Shown piece by piece: positions 11,950 through 64,000 of a stretch of DNA of 64,000 bases. Within the stretch, counting starts at the first letter, position 1. The number at the start of each line of letters is the position of its first letter. The notes beneath the pieces were generated by a model. That model made no database searches, had not been told where the DNA came from, and was given only the letters and a program-made list of their open reading frames with translations. This stretch comes from Monoplex corrugatus (Eukaryota; Mollusca; Gastropoda; Littorinimorpha; Ranellidae). The position numbers and the translations under genes are program-made. Location of the stretch: contig CM060305.1 in assembly GCA_030674185.1 (NCBI GenBank), positions 169,684,995 to 169,748,994 of the forward strand. Reading direction: 5' to 3'.

Positions 11950-13680
11950 TGAAATCAGTCAAACAATACAATGTTTATCTTTATTTGTATATACAGTAAA
12001 TTGTATATCTGCATCACAATATGGAACACAAAGAGAAATGCTAAAGGGTTTAGTTTCCATCACAATACAACTTTTAAAATCACTTAGAAAAACAAACAAA
12101 AGAAGAAACTTTTGGTTCCTTCCTTGAAAGGTATGCTGCCATGCACTCACATCTAAAAAAGTCAAGCATAAGGAAGTGACTACACATGTTCAAACACACA
12201 GAAACCAGAAATAGAATGAGAATGCATACCTAATAGTAATACACAAAACAACACAAGCACAACTTTTCGGCCAACTGGCCTTTGTCAAGTATAGACAAAA
12301 CACACAAAGAACAAATACACAAAAAGTAATTTTTTTCCTGCTCAATGAAACATCAGGGAGGTATTGCTGGGTTCTTCCTCCCTAAGTTCTGTGCACATCC
12401 TCTTAACTTGGGCATGCATGCTGGATGTTTTTGTGTTTCCATAAGCCATCGGGCACCAACATGATTTACAGTTTCTCTAACATATATCATATGTGTTTGA
12501 CTTTCTGTGTGCATAGGCGGTTCAGGAACTTACAAGTCTGCATCCATGTTGACCTGAGAGATTGTAAAAACCTCCTCTTTTACCCACCAGGCAAGCATCA
12601 ACAAGGCATGATCAAATTCATATCTTCTGACATCTTATTCTCTTGACAATTGCATTCATTAAAACACTATCTAAAGTCTTTTTTTTTAATTTTATTGTAA
12701 CAGTCTACCATAACTCTTAATTAACACACAATAACTTTTATATCTCCTGAATTCTTTATTTCTTTTGAATTCTCTTCCAGGTCACACGTGATTTTGAGGA
12801 AGACAGCAATGGACATCTTTCTGTTATAGTTTTTTGTATAAAAAAAGGGAAATTATTAAAATGGCTTGACCATCCTGTTTTTTCCTTATGGTGGTGGTAT
12901 GGTAGTTATTTTCTGAGGGAAAAGAGACTGTGGTACTGTAAAATGGAGACCACAATTAACTTACTAAAACAAAAAGCTGTACAACATGACACAATGCAGA
13001 CATTTATTATCAAAGTATATTTGGAGAAGTGCAGAGACTACAAAAAGCTTCTGCTCTATTTGACACACAGAGGGATGACAGATGAGATGTGTCAGCATGA
13101 TCAGCAGCTGTGCATACCTCACTGACTCTAACAAAACCCAGGAACATTAGCAATCTAGAGCAATGGAGAGTTATAAAGCCAAGCTGTTACACATATACGT
13201 AAACAGAATTCTCTCAGTGCATCACACAACAGCCCACTTGAGACAAATACAGAGACAGAATGCTTAGAAATCATTCAGAGAATATACTATAAAACCTGTA
13301 CTGGATTAATCTTTAATCTACTTATAAAACATACATGCTTCACTCTCATAGCATACAATGCTGACTGTGATTAATAATTCTACAGCAGACTAAGGGCATA
13401 TACCATGATTATATGTTTCTGACATGATTATACGTTTCTCTTCCATCATATGGTATTTGTGATGTACACATAATGATAGAATCATCTACATGTTATAAAC
13501 GCCATCTTGAGCAAAACACAGAAAAAAAAGAAACCAAAGTCATGACACAGTGGCTCACACACACACACAAACATCAGTGCTAGCCTTGAAGTCACACACT
13601 GCGCAGTTTTTCGCATGTAATCTAACCAGATTTTGGCTCAACTGACAACATACAAATTACAGTACACATGTCTGGTCATA
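11950..13680. other. TEX2 5'-UTR intron, mostly featureless
   Basis: Non-coding. At 12262-12300 there is a short block (CGGCCAACTGGCCTTTGTCA) whose reverse complement recurs at 51115-51145, so it belongs to a dispersed repeat. Nothing else is supported. Confidence 0.5.
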
Positions 13681-13686
13681 ATTATC

Positions 13687-13690
<4 letters not shown>

Positions 13691-13755
<65 letters not shown>

Positions 13756-13765
13756 GTGTGTTGTG

Positions 13766-13823
<58 letters not shown>
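13691..13823. repeat. (GT)n microsatellite
   Basis: About 130 bases of GT with one GTTGTGTGTTGTGTT interruption near 13753. Confidence 0.99.
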
Positions 13824-13825
<2 letters not shown>

Positions 13826-14256
13826 GCACTACATCTGACTGTTCTCAAATTACAAAATAACAATCAAAATATTCCGATGATGCGCTATTTTCAAGCAGAC
13901 ATGTTTCAACAAGTGCACTCTGATGTTCTCTTAAAACTACACAGTAGTTACTATTGTACTCGAGCAAAAACAGCAGACTGACTGGGAGAGGAAAGGTCAC
14001 TTTGCCATGATAAACGGTTACAACAATGAGTTCAATGAACAACTGCTATCATATCAGATATCTCTTTCCTTGTTTTTCATCTGTCCCCGCAAATCCGCTT
14101 TCAAGCACTCAAGTATGATTACACTTCCTCAAATGATGCACTGAGCAAATTGACATAATTCACTGATGTGGTGACAAAGAAACATAATTCACAGCAATAT
14201 TATAATGTCATATAAGTTTCATGACCAGACAAGGACTCGAAGGAGTGATGGTGAAC

Positions 14257-14260
<4 letters not shown>

Positions 14261-14347
<87 letters not shown>

Positions 14348-14540
14348 CACAGAGAGAGAGAGAGAGGAAAGAGGCAGAGGGTAAGACAGAGAGAGAGAGA
14401 CAGAGACAGAGAGAGGGACACACACACACACACAGACAGAGACAGACAGACAGAAACAGACAGACAAGCAGGCAGGCAGGCAGACAGGCAGGCAGGCTTA
14501 GAGACAGAGAGACAGAGACAGACAGACAGATAAAGTGAGA
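14261..14540. repeat. Compound (GA)n, (CA)n, (GACA)n, (GGCA)n microsatellite
   Basis: Pure GA from 14261 to 14340, followed by purine-rich tetranucleotide variants. Such tracts expand and can form non-B DNA. Frames through it are not genes. Confidence 0.98.
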
Positions 14541-14544
14541 GAGA

Positions 14545-15650
14545 AGACAGAAAAAGTAATAATTTTCCTGGAGACCAAATTACATATTGCACATATTCTG
14601 CAACAATTTTTTTTTCAGAACCACAACCCAAAAGGATTATAACTTATAAGCCATGCACAAGATGCAATCTCAAAACAAAAAAGAAAAATGACTAAGATTT
14701 AAACAGTCAGGAATTGGAAGCTGAATATGTTGATGGTGGAATTTTAATGGTGTGGCTTTCAGAAAGTGAAGCTACAATGTAGTCAGTGTTCTTCAGTTGT
14801 TATTGGCATTGACAAGTTTGTCCAAAAGCTCAAAAAGAACTTTGTATTAGGTTAATGAAATATGCAAAGGTTAAGACACTAGATTTGAACTTAATCTTTT
14901 ACACTGGCAAAAGGTTCAGTACTGGCCTGATATCAGAAGAAAGTATGACACTAATATAAGAGTAAGAACTACACCTGTCTAGTGCAGACTGTGCTGTAGG
15001 AATGCCTGCCTGGTACTGTTCCTACTTTTTAAACTCAACCAACAATGGACAAAAATGTGTTTAAAAAAAAACAACTGAGAAAATCTAGTGCATTTGGCCT
15101 CCAGTCCACACAACTCAAATGGGTACCTGTTGCTATTCAATGTTGGGGAAAGTAAAATAATACAGGAGAAAAGCAGGCCCCAGTTACTTCAGGAATAAAA
15201 GGCTAACCTGACAGTAATCAGGTATCAAGCAGTGAATCACCTGGTTCCACTTTGGCCTGAGGGTTATTGTACAGTCTATCATTACCTTTACCTATTGTAG
15301 GAAGAAGGAAAGACTGGGATTGGGAGGGTAATGATTGATTAAGCCTGGTTATTCTTCTTTTAGATCCTCTTAAAAAAAAAAAAAACCAGATGGGGGATGT
15401 CTATGTGTGTCTGTTCATCTGTCTTTCTGCTAAGGAAATGTGTCAGCAAGGATTTCTAAGCTGTCCATAGATGGATTTTTATCACATGTGATTTGTAATT
15501 TTTTTTCAAAGAGCATTGATGAATGCGTATATATACATATATAGGTCTGGTCAATCCAAATTCAGATTAGAGTACTCCAAAATGTGAAAAACATTTACTT
15601 GAGGATACCTAGGCTGTTGGAAGAATGGGACACATGTGTAATGTTAAAAC
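14545..15650. other. Non-coding, SINE-like fragment only
   Basis: The stretch near 15115-15160 (AATGGGTACCTG, GGGGAAAGTAAA) resembles the core of the SINE at 37286. Otherwise nothing is supported. Confidence 0.4.
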
Positions 15651-15654
15651 AAAA

Positions 15655-15846
15655 TTAACCCTTTGACTCCCAAACCCTTTCCACCAACTGCAAAAACTTA
15701 ACCCTTTGATTCCCTCACCCTTTCCACCAGCTTCCTGCAGGAAGCTGGTGGAAAGGGTGAGGGAATCAAAGGGTTAAGTTTTTGCTTTGATAGCATGGTT
15801 GGCGATACAGGATGATGGTGGCAGGGTGCGGGAGTCAAAGGGTTAA
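15655..15846. mobile_element. TTAA-flanked palindromic MITE, copy 2 (best preserved)
   Basis: TTAA at 15655-15658 and 15843-15846 flank termini CCCTTTGACTCCC and GGGAGTCAAAGGG, perfect 13-bp inverted repeats. Inside, 15691-15784 is a perfect 94-bp palindrome (47-bp arms, no spacer) centred on CTGCAG at 15735-15740. A CCCTTTG start plus TTAA target is typical of piggyBac-type elements; with no coding capacity it is a MITE. Confidence 0.92.
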
Positions 15847-16129
15847 TTCTTGTAAGTTTCAATCAGACCATTTATGGGATGACGTTGATATGGTAAGTTC
15901 TTTATAATGAATGAACCAACATAGTAACCACAGTGAAAACAGGCTCTATGTAAAGTACAGCATAAATTAAAATACACATGAAAACGTACATTTTCTCATA
16001 AAGTTACATGGTACTGGAATGCGTTACCTAATCACACCATTACTCTACTTAGAGCTGAGATCAGGTGTACGTAGCTCTGTCAAAAATCTTCTTGGTTCAG
16101 CATTCCAAATGAATATCACTGATGTTTGT

Positions 16130-16405
16130 GTACAGTTATGATGAATGAAGTAATACTGTTCATTTGTTGTCTGATAAGATTCAGACACACAAAGGCAAAA
16201 GCCCACCCAAATATGATATAGTGTATCAGTAAATGAATGGGTGTATAAAGGCCGCAGATGTAGTTCATGTACAGTTATGATGAATAAAGTAATACTCAGT
16301 ATACTGTTCATCTGTTGTCTGATAAGATCCATACACACAAAGGCAAAGCCCACCCAAATGTAATACAGTGTATCATTAAAAGAATGGGTGTCTAAAGGCT
16401 GCAGG
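16130..16405. repeat. Two-unit tandem duplication (~130 bp each)
   Basis: The block beginning GTACAGTTATGATGAAT and ending near GAATGGGTGT, AAAGGC, GCAG occurs twice (about 16130-16252 and 16267-16402) with small indels. Confidence 0.9.
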
Positions 16406-16409
16406 GCGT

Positions 16410-18225
16410 AGATTTTCAGACCTTCAATTTATTACTATTTGCCATTTCACAGCGATTGTATACATGTATTTGTGTTTGACAGTTGAACTTTTCTCATGTT
16501 CGTGAAAACTGATGGAATTACAATACAAGGGACCAAAATGACATGAACCTTTCACTAGCTATAAGTAAAATGGAAAGAAAAACTTATAGGACATTTCCTT
16601 GTTTGCTCAATATATTCAATAAACTTGTAAACGTGTGTGTTTATATGTGCATGCGTTCCTTATTCTTTCTTGTGTCTGGTCACATAAGTCCTTCTAATGT
16701 TTTATACAACAAAGTTGTGATCTTAAAAGTTGTGTATGCATAAATGTATGAGTGGTTGCTACAATAACAACTAAAATGTTAGTCAAATACTGTTAATAAT
16801 AATGTTTTTCATACTCCTTTGTGTATGGCACAAAATATACAAACATAACTCTCATTCAATACCAACTCAAATGAATTCAATATTCATACAAAAGCAGAAA
16901 CATAGTACTTATCATCACATGTGTTGTCATTTCCTTTTTTTTTTTAATGCAGTGTACATGTACATTTCTTTTTCATGTATGTTCAGCGATAATGCCTTGA
17001 CAGTATTGAGTCAAATCACTTCAATTATATCCAACAGCAGAAATAACTTTACAAGTGCAGGAACAAAATGATATCCAAGTGTAGTTATAGTAAAATGCAC
17101 AAAACCGCAAATAAGAACAGGGGTCATGTGTATTCAGTCTTCTAATGGCTTTGTAATACAGTAACCACATCTTCTGAAACATATGATAGTTCATTTTTTC
17201 ATAAGACATAACATTTTTCTGTCTTAGATTTAGATTTCAACTGGCAAGCAAATGTTTGTATACTTGACTTTGTTAAATTCAACGCTTATGGATGTAATTA
17301 TTGTAAAAATTTGCAAATAAGACAACAAGATCATATACTTTATCTGTTACTGTATTTTTCAACAGTCCCAAAAAGAAACAATTCAACATATATGATATGG
17401 GCTCAGTTGTGCACATCTCACATTTTTATTTTAAATGTTTTTAGTTCCCTCCAAAACACTTCTGAATAACAACAGTACCACAAATACTAATGAGTGGTGA
17501 CTTTCTGAAATGCAGAAGTTAATCTGTCATTGTTCACTAAAAAAAAAAAAAAAACCTCTGTGAAATACTGTTTGAACACCAGCTCTCTGTGGCAAGTCCT
17601 CAGCTGAAACTATTTCAGTTTCATTTTTCTAATTTTTTTCGATTTTTTTTGAGAGCTTTCTTCCAGTCTATAAGCATGTTCAGATTATTCTCCTATATTC
17701 ACGAAAGATCTTTTGTTATAATGATGATAATGATTACTTGTACAGCATCACATCTCACAAGAGCCCTAGGCTCTAACCGTGGTGATTTTCCTGGTGGAAA
17801 AAGAGAATTTCACAAGCAGTTCAGCAGGAAAGAACAAAGTTGAAGAGAGACCAGTTTTGATTTTGCTATAAAAGATTAACTGTCCCAATATGTATCAACA
17901 AGCTCATTGACAAACATCATGCGGCTAACAAAGAACACCTCAGCAATGTCATTAATACACTTGCAGCTTAACATATTGATACAATGATACTGATAGTGTA
18001 TGAAATTCTTTGAGTAACTGGCAAATGGTGGAAAAACAGAAGGAAGGGAGTGACATGATGATGATCATTCGAAGCAAGGAAATGACATGATTATATCTTT
18101 TACGAGTTCTGAATAGGCTGGAGGCATGTGACAGAACAGGTAAGCCAGACAGCAAAGAGTTACATCATATAACTTACAATAATCAATCCAAGACAAGATA
18201 AGACAAGTCACTAGTTAAGATGCTC
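16410..18225. other. Non-coding, no gene seen
   Basis: A/T-rich. No supported gene or clear repeat. May be TEX2 5'-UTR intron. Confidence 0.45.
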
Positions 18226-18230
18226 TAAAG

Positions 18231-19128
18231 TTAAAAGAGGGGTCAGGCAGGGTTGTGTTCAGTCACCAACATTTGTTTTCACTTTACAGCAAAACCATCA
18301 TGACAAACCTAGAAGAATGCCCTGGGATAAAGGTTGGAGGGAAAATGATAAACAACATTCGTTGTGCATATGACACCATGTTAATTGCAGAAAATGAAAG
18401 GGACCTACAAAACCTTGTGAATATCATAGTAGTAGAAAGCAAAAATAAAGGATTGGAGCTAAATAGCAAGAAGACTGAAGTTATGGTAATCAGTAAAAAG
18501 AACAAGAAATCCCCTCATGCAAAATAACAGCAAATGGCACAATCTTGAGACAGGTTGAGAAGTTTAATATCTGGGAACGATCATCTTCCCAGACAGCAGA
18601 TGCACATCAGAAATAGCCAGTAGAATCGGTCAAGCCAAAACAGTATTCTAGAAGATGAAAACCATTCTTACCAACAAATGCCTATCAATTAATATCAGGA
18701 AGAGAGTTCTTGAATGTTATATAGAACCAATATTGTTGTACGGTTGTGAGGCGTGGACAGTCAGCACGCAAAGTCAGAACAAAATTAAGGCAACTGTAAT
18801 GTGGTTTCCAAGAAGAATGTTGACAGTTCCATGGACAGCAAAGAAAACAAACGAGACAGTCTTGAAGGAAGCAGAAACAAAAAGCTCATTAATAAAGCAA
18901 CATGTATAAGACATTTTATGAAGAAAGAGAAATCAGAGCACCAGGTCACAACAGGAAAGCTGGAGGGAAAGAGAACACCAGGTAGACCCAAGGAGAAAAA
19001 ACTGGATGAACTTGCAGAGTGGCTGAGGACAGAGAGGGTGGGAGATGTACTTACAGCAACAAGGGATAGATTCAAATGGAGGGCCATGATCACCGGTGCC
19101 ATGTGGCAGGGCACATAATGATGATGAT
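18231..19128 (+). mobile_element. RTE-like retrotransposon, 5'-truncated copy B
   Basis: Aligns with the copy at 53838 from the RGVRQGCV-type RT motif (here RGVRQGCVQSPT) to a (GATGAT) tail. The catalytic box reads CAYDTM instead of YADDT, and there are frame breaks near 18525 and 18790, so it is inactive. Confidence 0.93.
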
Positions 19129-19129
19129 G

Positions 19130-19590
19130 AAAGTTAACTGATACTGTCCAACAGAACCAAAATGACATGGTTGACAGTAACAAGACTGACAGGTTTGGGT
19201 GATGAATTTCTGCACAGAGTTGAGATCAAGAAAAATGCCAAGGTTCTTGACTGAATTAGAAAGTAGAACAGTGTTTTCACCTAACTGGATAGAACAAATT
19301 CTTACTTTTGAAAGTCTGTGCATGGTGCCAGCAGGCACTGGTTCAGTCTTATCTCCATTCAGCTGTAGCTTATTCTGTGTCATCCAGTTTGGGATTTCAA
19401 CACTGCAGTTAGGACTTCAAGAAAGAAGAATTGAAAAGTTTCTAAGAGATGCACTATTATATAGCTGGAAGTCATCAGCACAGACATAGTATTTTACGTT
19501 GTACTGACTGATGACATTGGCAAATAGTGAGGTGTGGAGTATGAAGAGGATTGGCCTGTGTAAAAAGCCTGGGGGACCCTATATATAACT
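19130..19590 (-). mobile_element. CR1/L2-like LINE fragment
   Basis: The minus strand encodes an RT catalytic region (CADDFQLYNSASL) followed by WMTQNKLQLNGDKTE and SVKNLGIFLD, which is typical of CR1/L2-type elements. It adjoins the tail of the RTE copy B, which therefore probably inserted next to or into it. Confidence 0.82.
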
Positions 19591-19989
19591 TTGACTTACA
19601 GGTACTTTAACTGAAACAGTCAGGCTGGTATGACAGAAACAAGGAAAGATCACTACCTTGGATTCTGAATGCGTGTTCAAGATGAGAGAGGAAGATAAAC
19701 TGGAATGGTAACTAGTTACTATTCTTTAGTAACTAGGTAAATAAACTAGAAAAATACAAAAAGGAAGCTGGCCAGGTCCTGTGGCCCTGAAAACAGTGCT
19801 TTCGATGATGAGAACGACTCAGAAGATAATGTACTACTGGTAACATTCCAGCATGCATTGCAGATACTAGATAGTGGTGAACCTATTAACACTAACAGTA
19901 CAGAAATCTGAATCCCCAGTTAGCCCAAATCACACACTGTTGATTGAAAGGAAGCCTCTGGATTCTTTTTGTTTTACCCGTCTTTTTAT

Positions 19990-20345
19990 ATTTGATGGGC
20001 TCAGTAATCAAATGGGTACATGTTAGACATCTATTTAGAAGATCCTGGATTGATATGCCTAGCTGTCTCAACCAGGTAACATGTATACAGATCTGCCAAT
20101 GCCTAAAGCCACTTCATCATTCATGTATACATTAAAGATCCTGTAAATTATGTCAGTGTCTTATGGCTTAGGGGAAACAGGAAAACTTGGCATGCATGCC
20201 CAAAAGATGCAGACTGACAACAGTGACAAGACATAACCGAGTATGGTCAGCTCACCTAACAGCCTAAGTTCTCTGCTAAAAGGTCTAATTAAATATAATA
20301 TGCAGTGATTCCATGGGTCTGGAAAACAGCACTATACAAATAAAT
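19990..20345. mobile_element. Diverged dispersed repeat (SINE-like)
   Basis: Shares the TTAAAGATCCTG, GTCTTATGGCTTA and CATGCATGCCC blocks with 10430-10500 and 25860-25920. Edges are uncertain. Confidence 0.4.
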
Positions 20346-21080
20346 GATCAATTACTTAGTTTTGTTGTTGAAAGAATGATGGGAGTAAACACTATTTCTT
20401 ACAGCGTGTCAAAGTATGAGGAGTATTTGGTAATGACATTCGGTGACAAATTCTGTGAGTGCTATCATACTTGAATGCTGTTATACACTACAAGTACGCC
20501 TCACCTTCTTATTCATCACTCAGTAGTGTGTACTCTAATCACGTATGTGTGTTTTGTACTTATCAGTAACATAACATTTATTTTTCCACATTTGGTGACA
20601 TTTCGCACACAGTAACATGACAGGCAGTGGTTAAAGAAACTACTCACTTGGATAAATACAAAATTAAGTTGATCACAACCTGACAAATTTCCGGCTTGAT
20701 AGCTCATCATACTCAGTCACGCTGTTGTCATGAACAAAATACTCTATTCTTGAGGCAAAAATCCAAAACAACATGAGATCTTGAGGGAGTTTTGCTTTCT
20801 AGAATAAAAACACAAGATGATTAAAGAGTTTTGCTTTGTAGAATATGAATAAAAAGAGTTAAACCCATCTACACAGGTGGGTTACACTACAGGACAAGAT
20901 GAGGTTAATTGTAAGATTGTAATCTAGAGTTGCTGCAGGGATGTGCCGTGGTGCATGCATTACTATCAGTATAAATTGCGCTACATTTCAGTCTGTCTTT
21001 GGACTAAAACATTTTCCAAATACACAAACCAAACTCCACAGTTACCGAGTCGGCGATTATTCTACACAACTGAATAGATA
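20346..21080. other. Upstream region, no gene seen
   Basis: Non-coding, with no recognised repeat. It lies between TEX2 and ERN1. Confidence 0.45.
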
Positions 21081-21081
21081 T

Positions 21082-21127
21082 AATGGATTTGGATCTGGAT
21101 AGTCACGTCGCCTGGCCTATTCAGCAT
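21082..21127 (+). repeat. Left arm of a long inverted repeat around ERN1 exon 1
   Basis: Pairs with 22567-22610. The shared core (GGATCTGGATAG, then ACGTCGCCTGGCC, then TTCAGCAT) differs at only a few bases. The arms are ~1.44 kb apart. Confidence 0.9.
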
Positions 21128-21489
21128 ATGCGACGGAAGAGAAAGCACGAGAAGGTCTTAGTTTCGCTGCCGGATGAGTTTATCTTAGTATCAAGATCTA
21201 ATCTAGTTTGCACTTGTAATCTGATTTGATAACAACATTAACACTATAACATTAACAGCCTACGAACATGAGTGATGAATATTGAAAGTGAAACACATTT
21301 AAGATTTATCGTCTAGTGATAGTGAGACTGATCGGTCCAATTTAATTAATCAAATCAAATGACTAACAGCAGCAAACTTAAGCTTACGGCCACTGATTGC
21401 CTGAAAGGAAACTTATCTATCACGACAAATTAATTAAATCTCACTCGTTCATGTTAGTAATTTCAGTAATCAGGACAAGATGGACTCAC

Positions 21490-21600
21490 CGAAATGGATA
21501 TCGAAAGATAACTGCGGAAACACTATCGGTCTCCAACAGCAGACGAGCAACTGTCAGACATAAACTTCCTGTTTGGTCATCCGCACTGAAGAGAAAACAT
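21490..21600 (-). promoter_or_regulatory. TEX2: Candidate TEX2 non-coding first exon
   Basis: On the minus strand a good donor (CATTTCG before GTGAGTCC) ends a stretch containing an ETS-like ACAGGAAGT. TEX2 coding exon 1 needs an upstream exon, and this is the best-placed donor near ERN1. No transcript evidence; the upstream edge is a guess. Confidence 0.35.
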
Positions 21601-21929
21601 GGGAACAAAAATAAAACGTGTCATTGTAAATACAGAGACAACAAATACTCAGTACACCATGGTTTTAATCAAAACAGTATTTTTGTTGTATTGATTAAGT
21701 ATTCATAATTTTTTAGTATCCATTTAAGATATGATGCAACTTTATATCGAATTTCACCAAATGGTTAACTTAACGATATTCTGCCCAATACTATGAATAC
21801 AAATATGGCGACTGCTTTTGGTGTGGACAGCGTGAAAAAACATTTCATATAAAATAATTAATTAACACAAGAGAAAAATTGTTTTCCCAGTGCTTTTATT
21901 TGTCTAGCATATTATGTTTTGTGACTGAC
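21601..21929. promoter_or_regulatory. Candidate bidirectional promoter / ERN1 5' UTR
   Basis: This ~330-bp interval lies between the candidate TEX2 first exon and the ERN1 start. It holds AAATATGGCGACTGC at about 21802, which resembles a YY1-type ATGGCG site. No TATA box placement can be argued and no ERSE (CCAAT-N9-CCACG) was seen. Inference only. Confidence 0.35.
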
Positions 21930-63064
<41,135 letters not shown>

Positions 63065-63268
63065 GTAAGATGATTGGTTGAATAAATCTTTATTTTTCAC
63101 TATTTTCCCACTTAAATAAAGACAAGTTTCAGAGTTAAGTGATGTTGCACATGAATAGCCAAAAAGGAGTTAAGTGCGGTTGCTTGTAAATAGCTGAAAA
63201 AGCATGTCAGAATCAGGAAATGGACATCAGCATCATAGTGTAATAAGAGGGAAACATAACTGCAACTG

Positions 63269-63522
63269 AAGATTAGGAAAAGACAGGCAACATTCATAGG
63301 CCATTTTATGAGGAAAGGGGAATTGGAGCACCTGGTCACAACGGGAAAGCTGGAGGGAAAGAGAGCACCGGGTAAACCCAGGGAGAAGATACTAGACGGA
63401 CTTGCAGAGTGGCTGGGTACAAGAAGGGTGGAAGAGATGCTTGAGGCAACAAGTGATAGAGACAGATGGAAGTCCATAATTGTCAACGCCATGTAGCAAG
63501 GCACCTGATGATGATGATGATA
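63269..63522 (+). mobile_element. RTE-like retrotransposon, 3' end (copy E)
   Basis: Matches the last ~250 bases of the family (GRPREKILDGLAEWLGT-type translation with GKPREK) and ends in (GAT)n. 5'-truncated; sense in ERN1 intron 18. Confidence 0.92.
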
Positions 63523-63664
63523 ACTGCAATGAGAGGATAACCGCTGATTTTGTGATTTGCAGTTTTAAATCCATATTCTTGTCATTAAACTACCCACTTT
63601 TGAAAATAGATTATGTTTCATGTTGATACTAAACTGTCATTGATGATTGCTGTGTGAGTATTGG

Positions 63665-64000
63665 ACTTACCGTAAAGTTAGGGCTATTGGGCGCACCGGT
63701 ATATAAGGCACACCCACTAAATCATAGAAAAATCTTAACTATATTCACACATAATCCGAAGTGGTTTATAAGCAGCACCTTTTTCAGTGGCCAGGTCGAT
63801 CGCCTTCATATTGAAGGCTGCTTTGTAGGCATTACATTGCGTTTTCGGCATGATGAGCGTGTACTCTTGAGCAGAACAGATCTGAATACCGATCCAAATG
63901 CTTTAATGTGTGCGGATTTGATTTAAAAACGGAACAGTTAACAGTTAACACTTTAACATGAACAGTTAACACTTAAACATGGAGCTCACCGAAAAATTCA
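63665..64000 (+). mobile_element. Start of a dispersed element with GGGCGCACCGGTATATAAGG end
   Basis: TACCGTAAAGTTAGGGCTAT followed by GGGCGCACCGGTATATAAGG and CACACCCACTAAAT resembles the terminal part of a widespread animal DNA-transposon-derived repeat of the type ...CTATAAGGCGCACC.... Cut by the window edge; superfamily not assigned. Confidence 0.5.

Noticed and set aside
13600..20345. A further protein-coding gene between TEX2 and ERN1
   Set aside because: All open frames there are short or belong to microsatellites and LINE fragments; no exon chain with consistent phase was found.

Overview
This is a eukaryotic (metazoan) genomic window holding parts of two conserved, multi-exon genes transcribed away from each other from a shared region near 21.5-21.9 kb. 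On the minus strand lies a TEX2-like gene (SMP-domain ER lipid-transfer-type protein): seven coding exons from 11942 down to 784, with the 3' end beyond the left edge. On the plus strand lies ERN1/IRE1, the unfolded-protein-response sensor kinase/RNase: eighteen coding exons from 21930 to 63064, covering signal peptide, lumenal sensor, transmembrane segment and most of the kinase. The rest of the kinase C-lobe and the RNase (KEN) domain lie beyond the right edge. Exon boundaries were read from splice signals and codon phase. All seven TEX2 exons and seventeen of eighteen ERN1 exons join in phase. ERN1 exon 11 does not, by one nucleotide.

Everything else is intronic or intergenic and repeat-rich. 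Non-LTR retrotransposons of at least four kinds are present: five RTE-like 3' fragments, all on + and ending in (GAT)n; an APE/RT element with a C-terminal Cys/His finger, flanked by a perfect 29-bp target duplication, plus a second decayed copy; CR1/L2-like 3' pieces; and a remnant of a restriction-endonuclease-type LINE. DNA transposons include four copies of a ~240-bp CACGG-ended MITE with 4-bp target duplications, four copies of a ~185-bp TTAA-flanked MITE with a large internal palindrome, and several TTAA-flanked piggyBac-like remnants, two with short pieces resembling a transposase N-terminus. tRNA-derived SINEs also occur.

Tandem arrays are the most striking non-genic feature: a ~23-bp array made of repeated 3' splice-acceptor-like units directly against ERN1 exon 4, an ~83-bp array against exon 11, a 4.4-kb 59-bp array plus a graded 23-26-bp array in intron 13, a 75/82-bp array in intron 16, and a 39-bp array against a TEX2 acceptor. 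Several have indel-ridden stretches that look like unpolished long-read consensus.

The organism is probably an invertebrate, most likely a spiralian such as a mollusc (inference from repeat types and intron style; not proven by any single sequence). ERN1 and TEX2 are also neighbours in human (17q23.3, from memory), so the linkage looks old. I found no new multi-gene system. The items most worth checking are the acceptor-derived array at exon 4, the exon 11 frame problem and the small transposon families.
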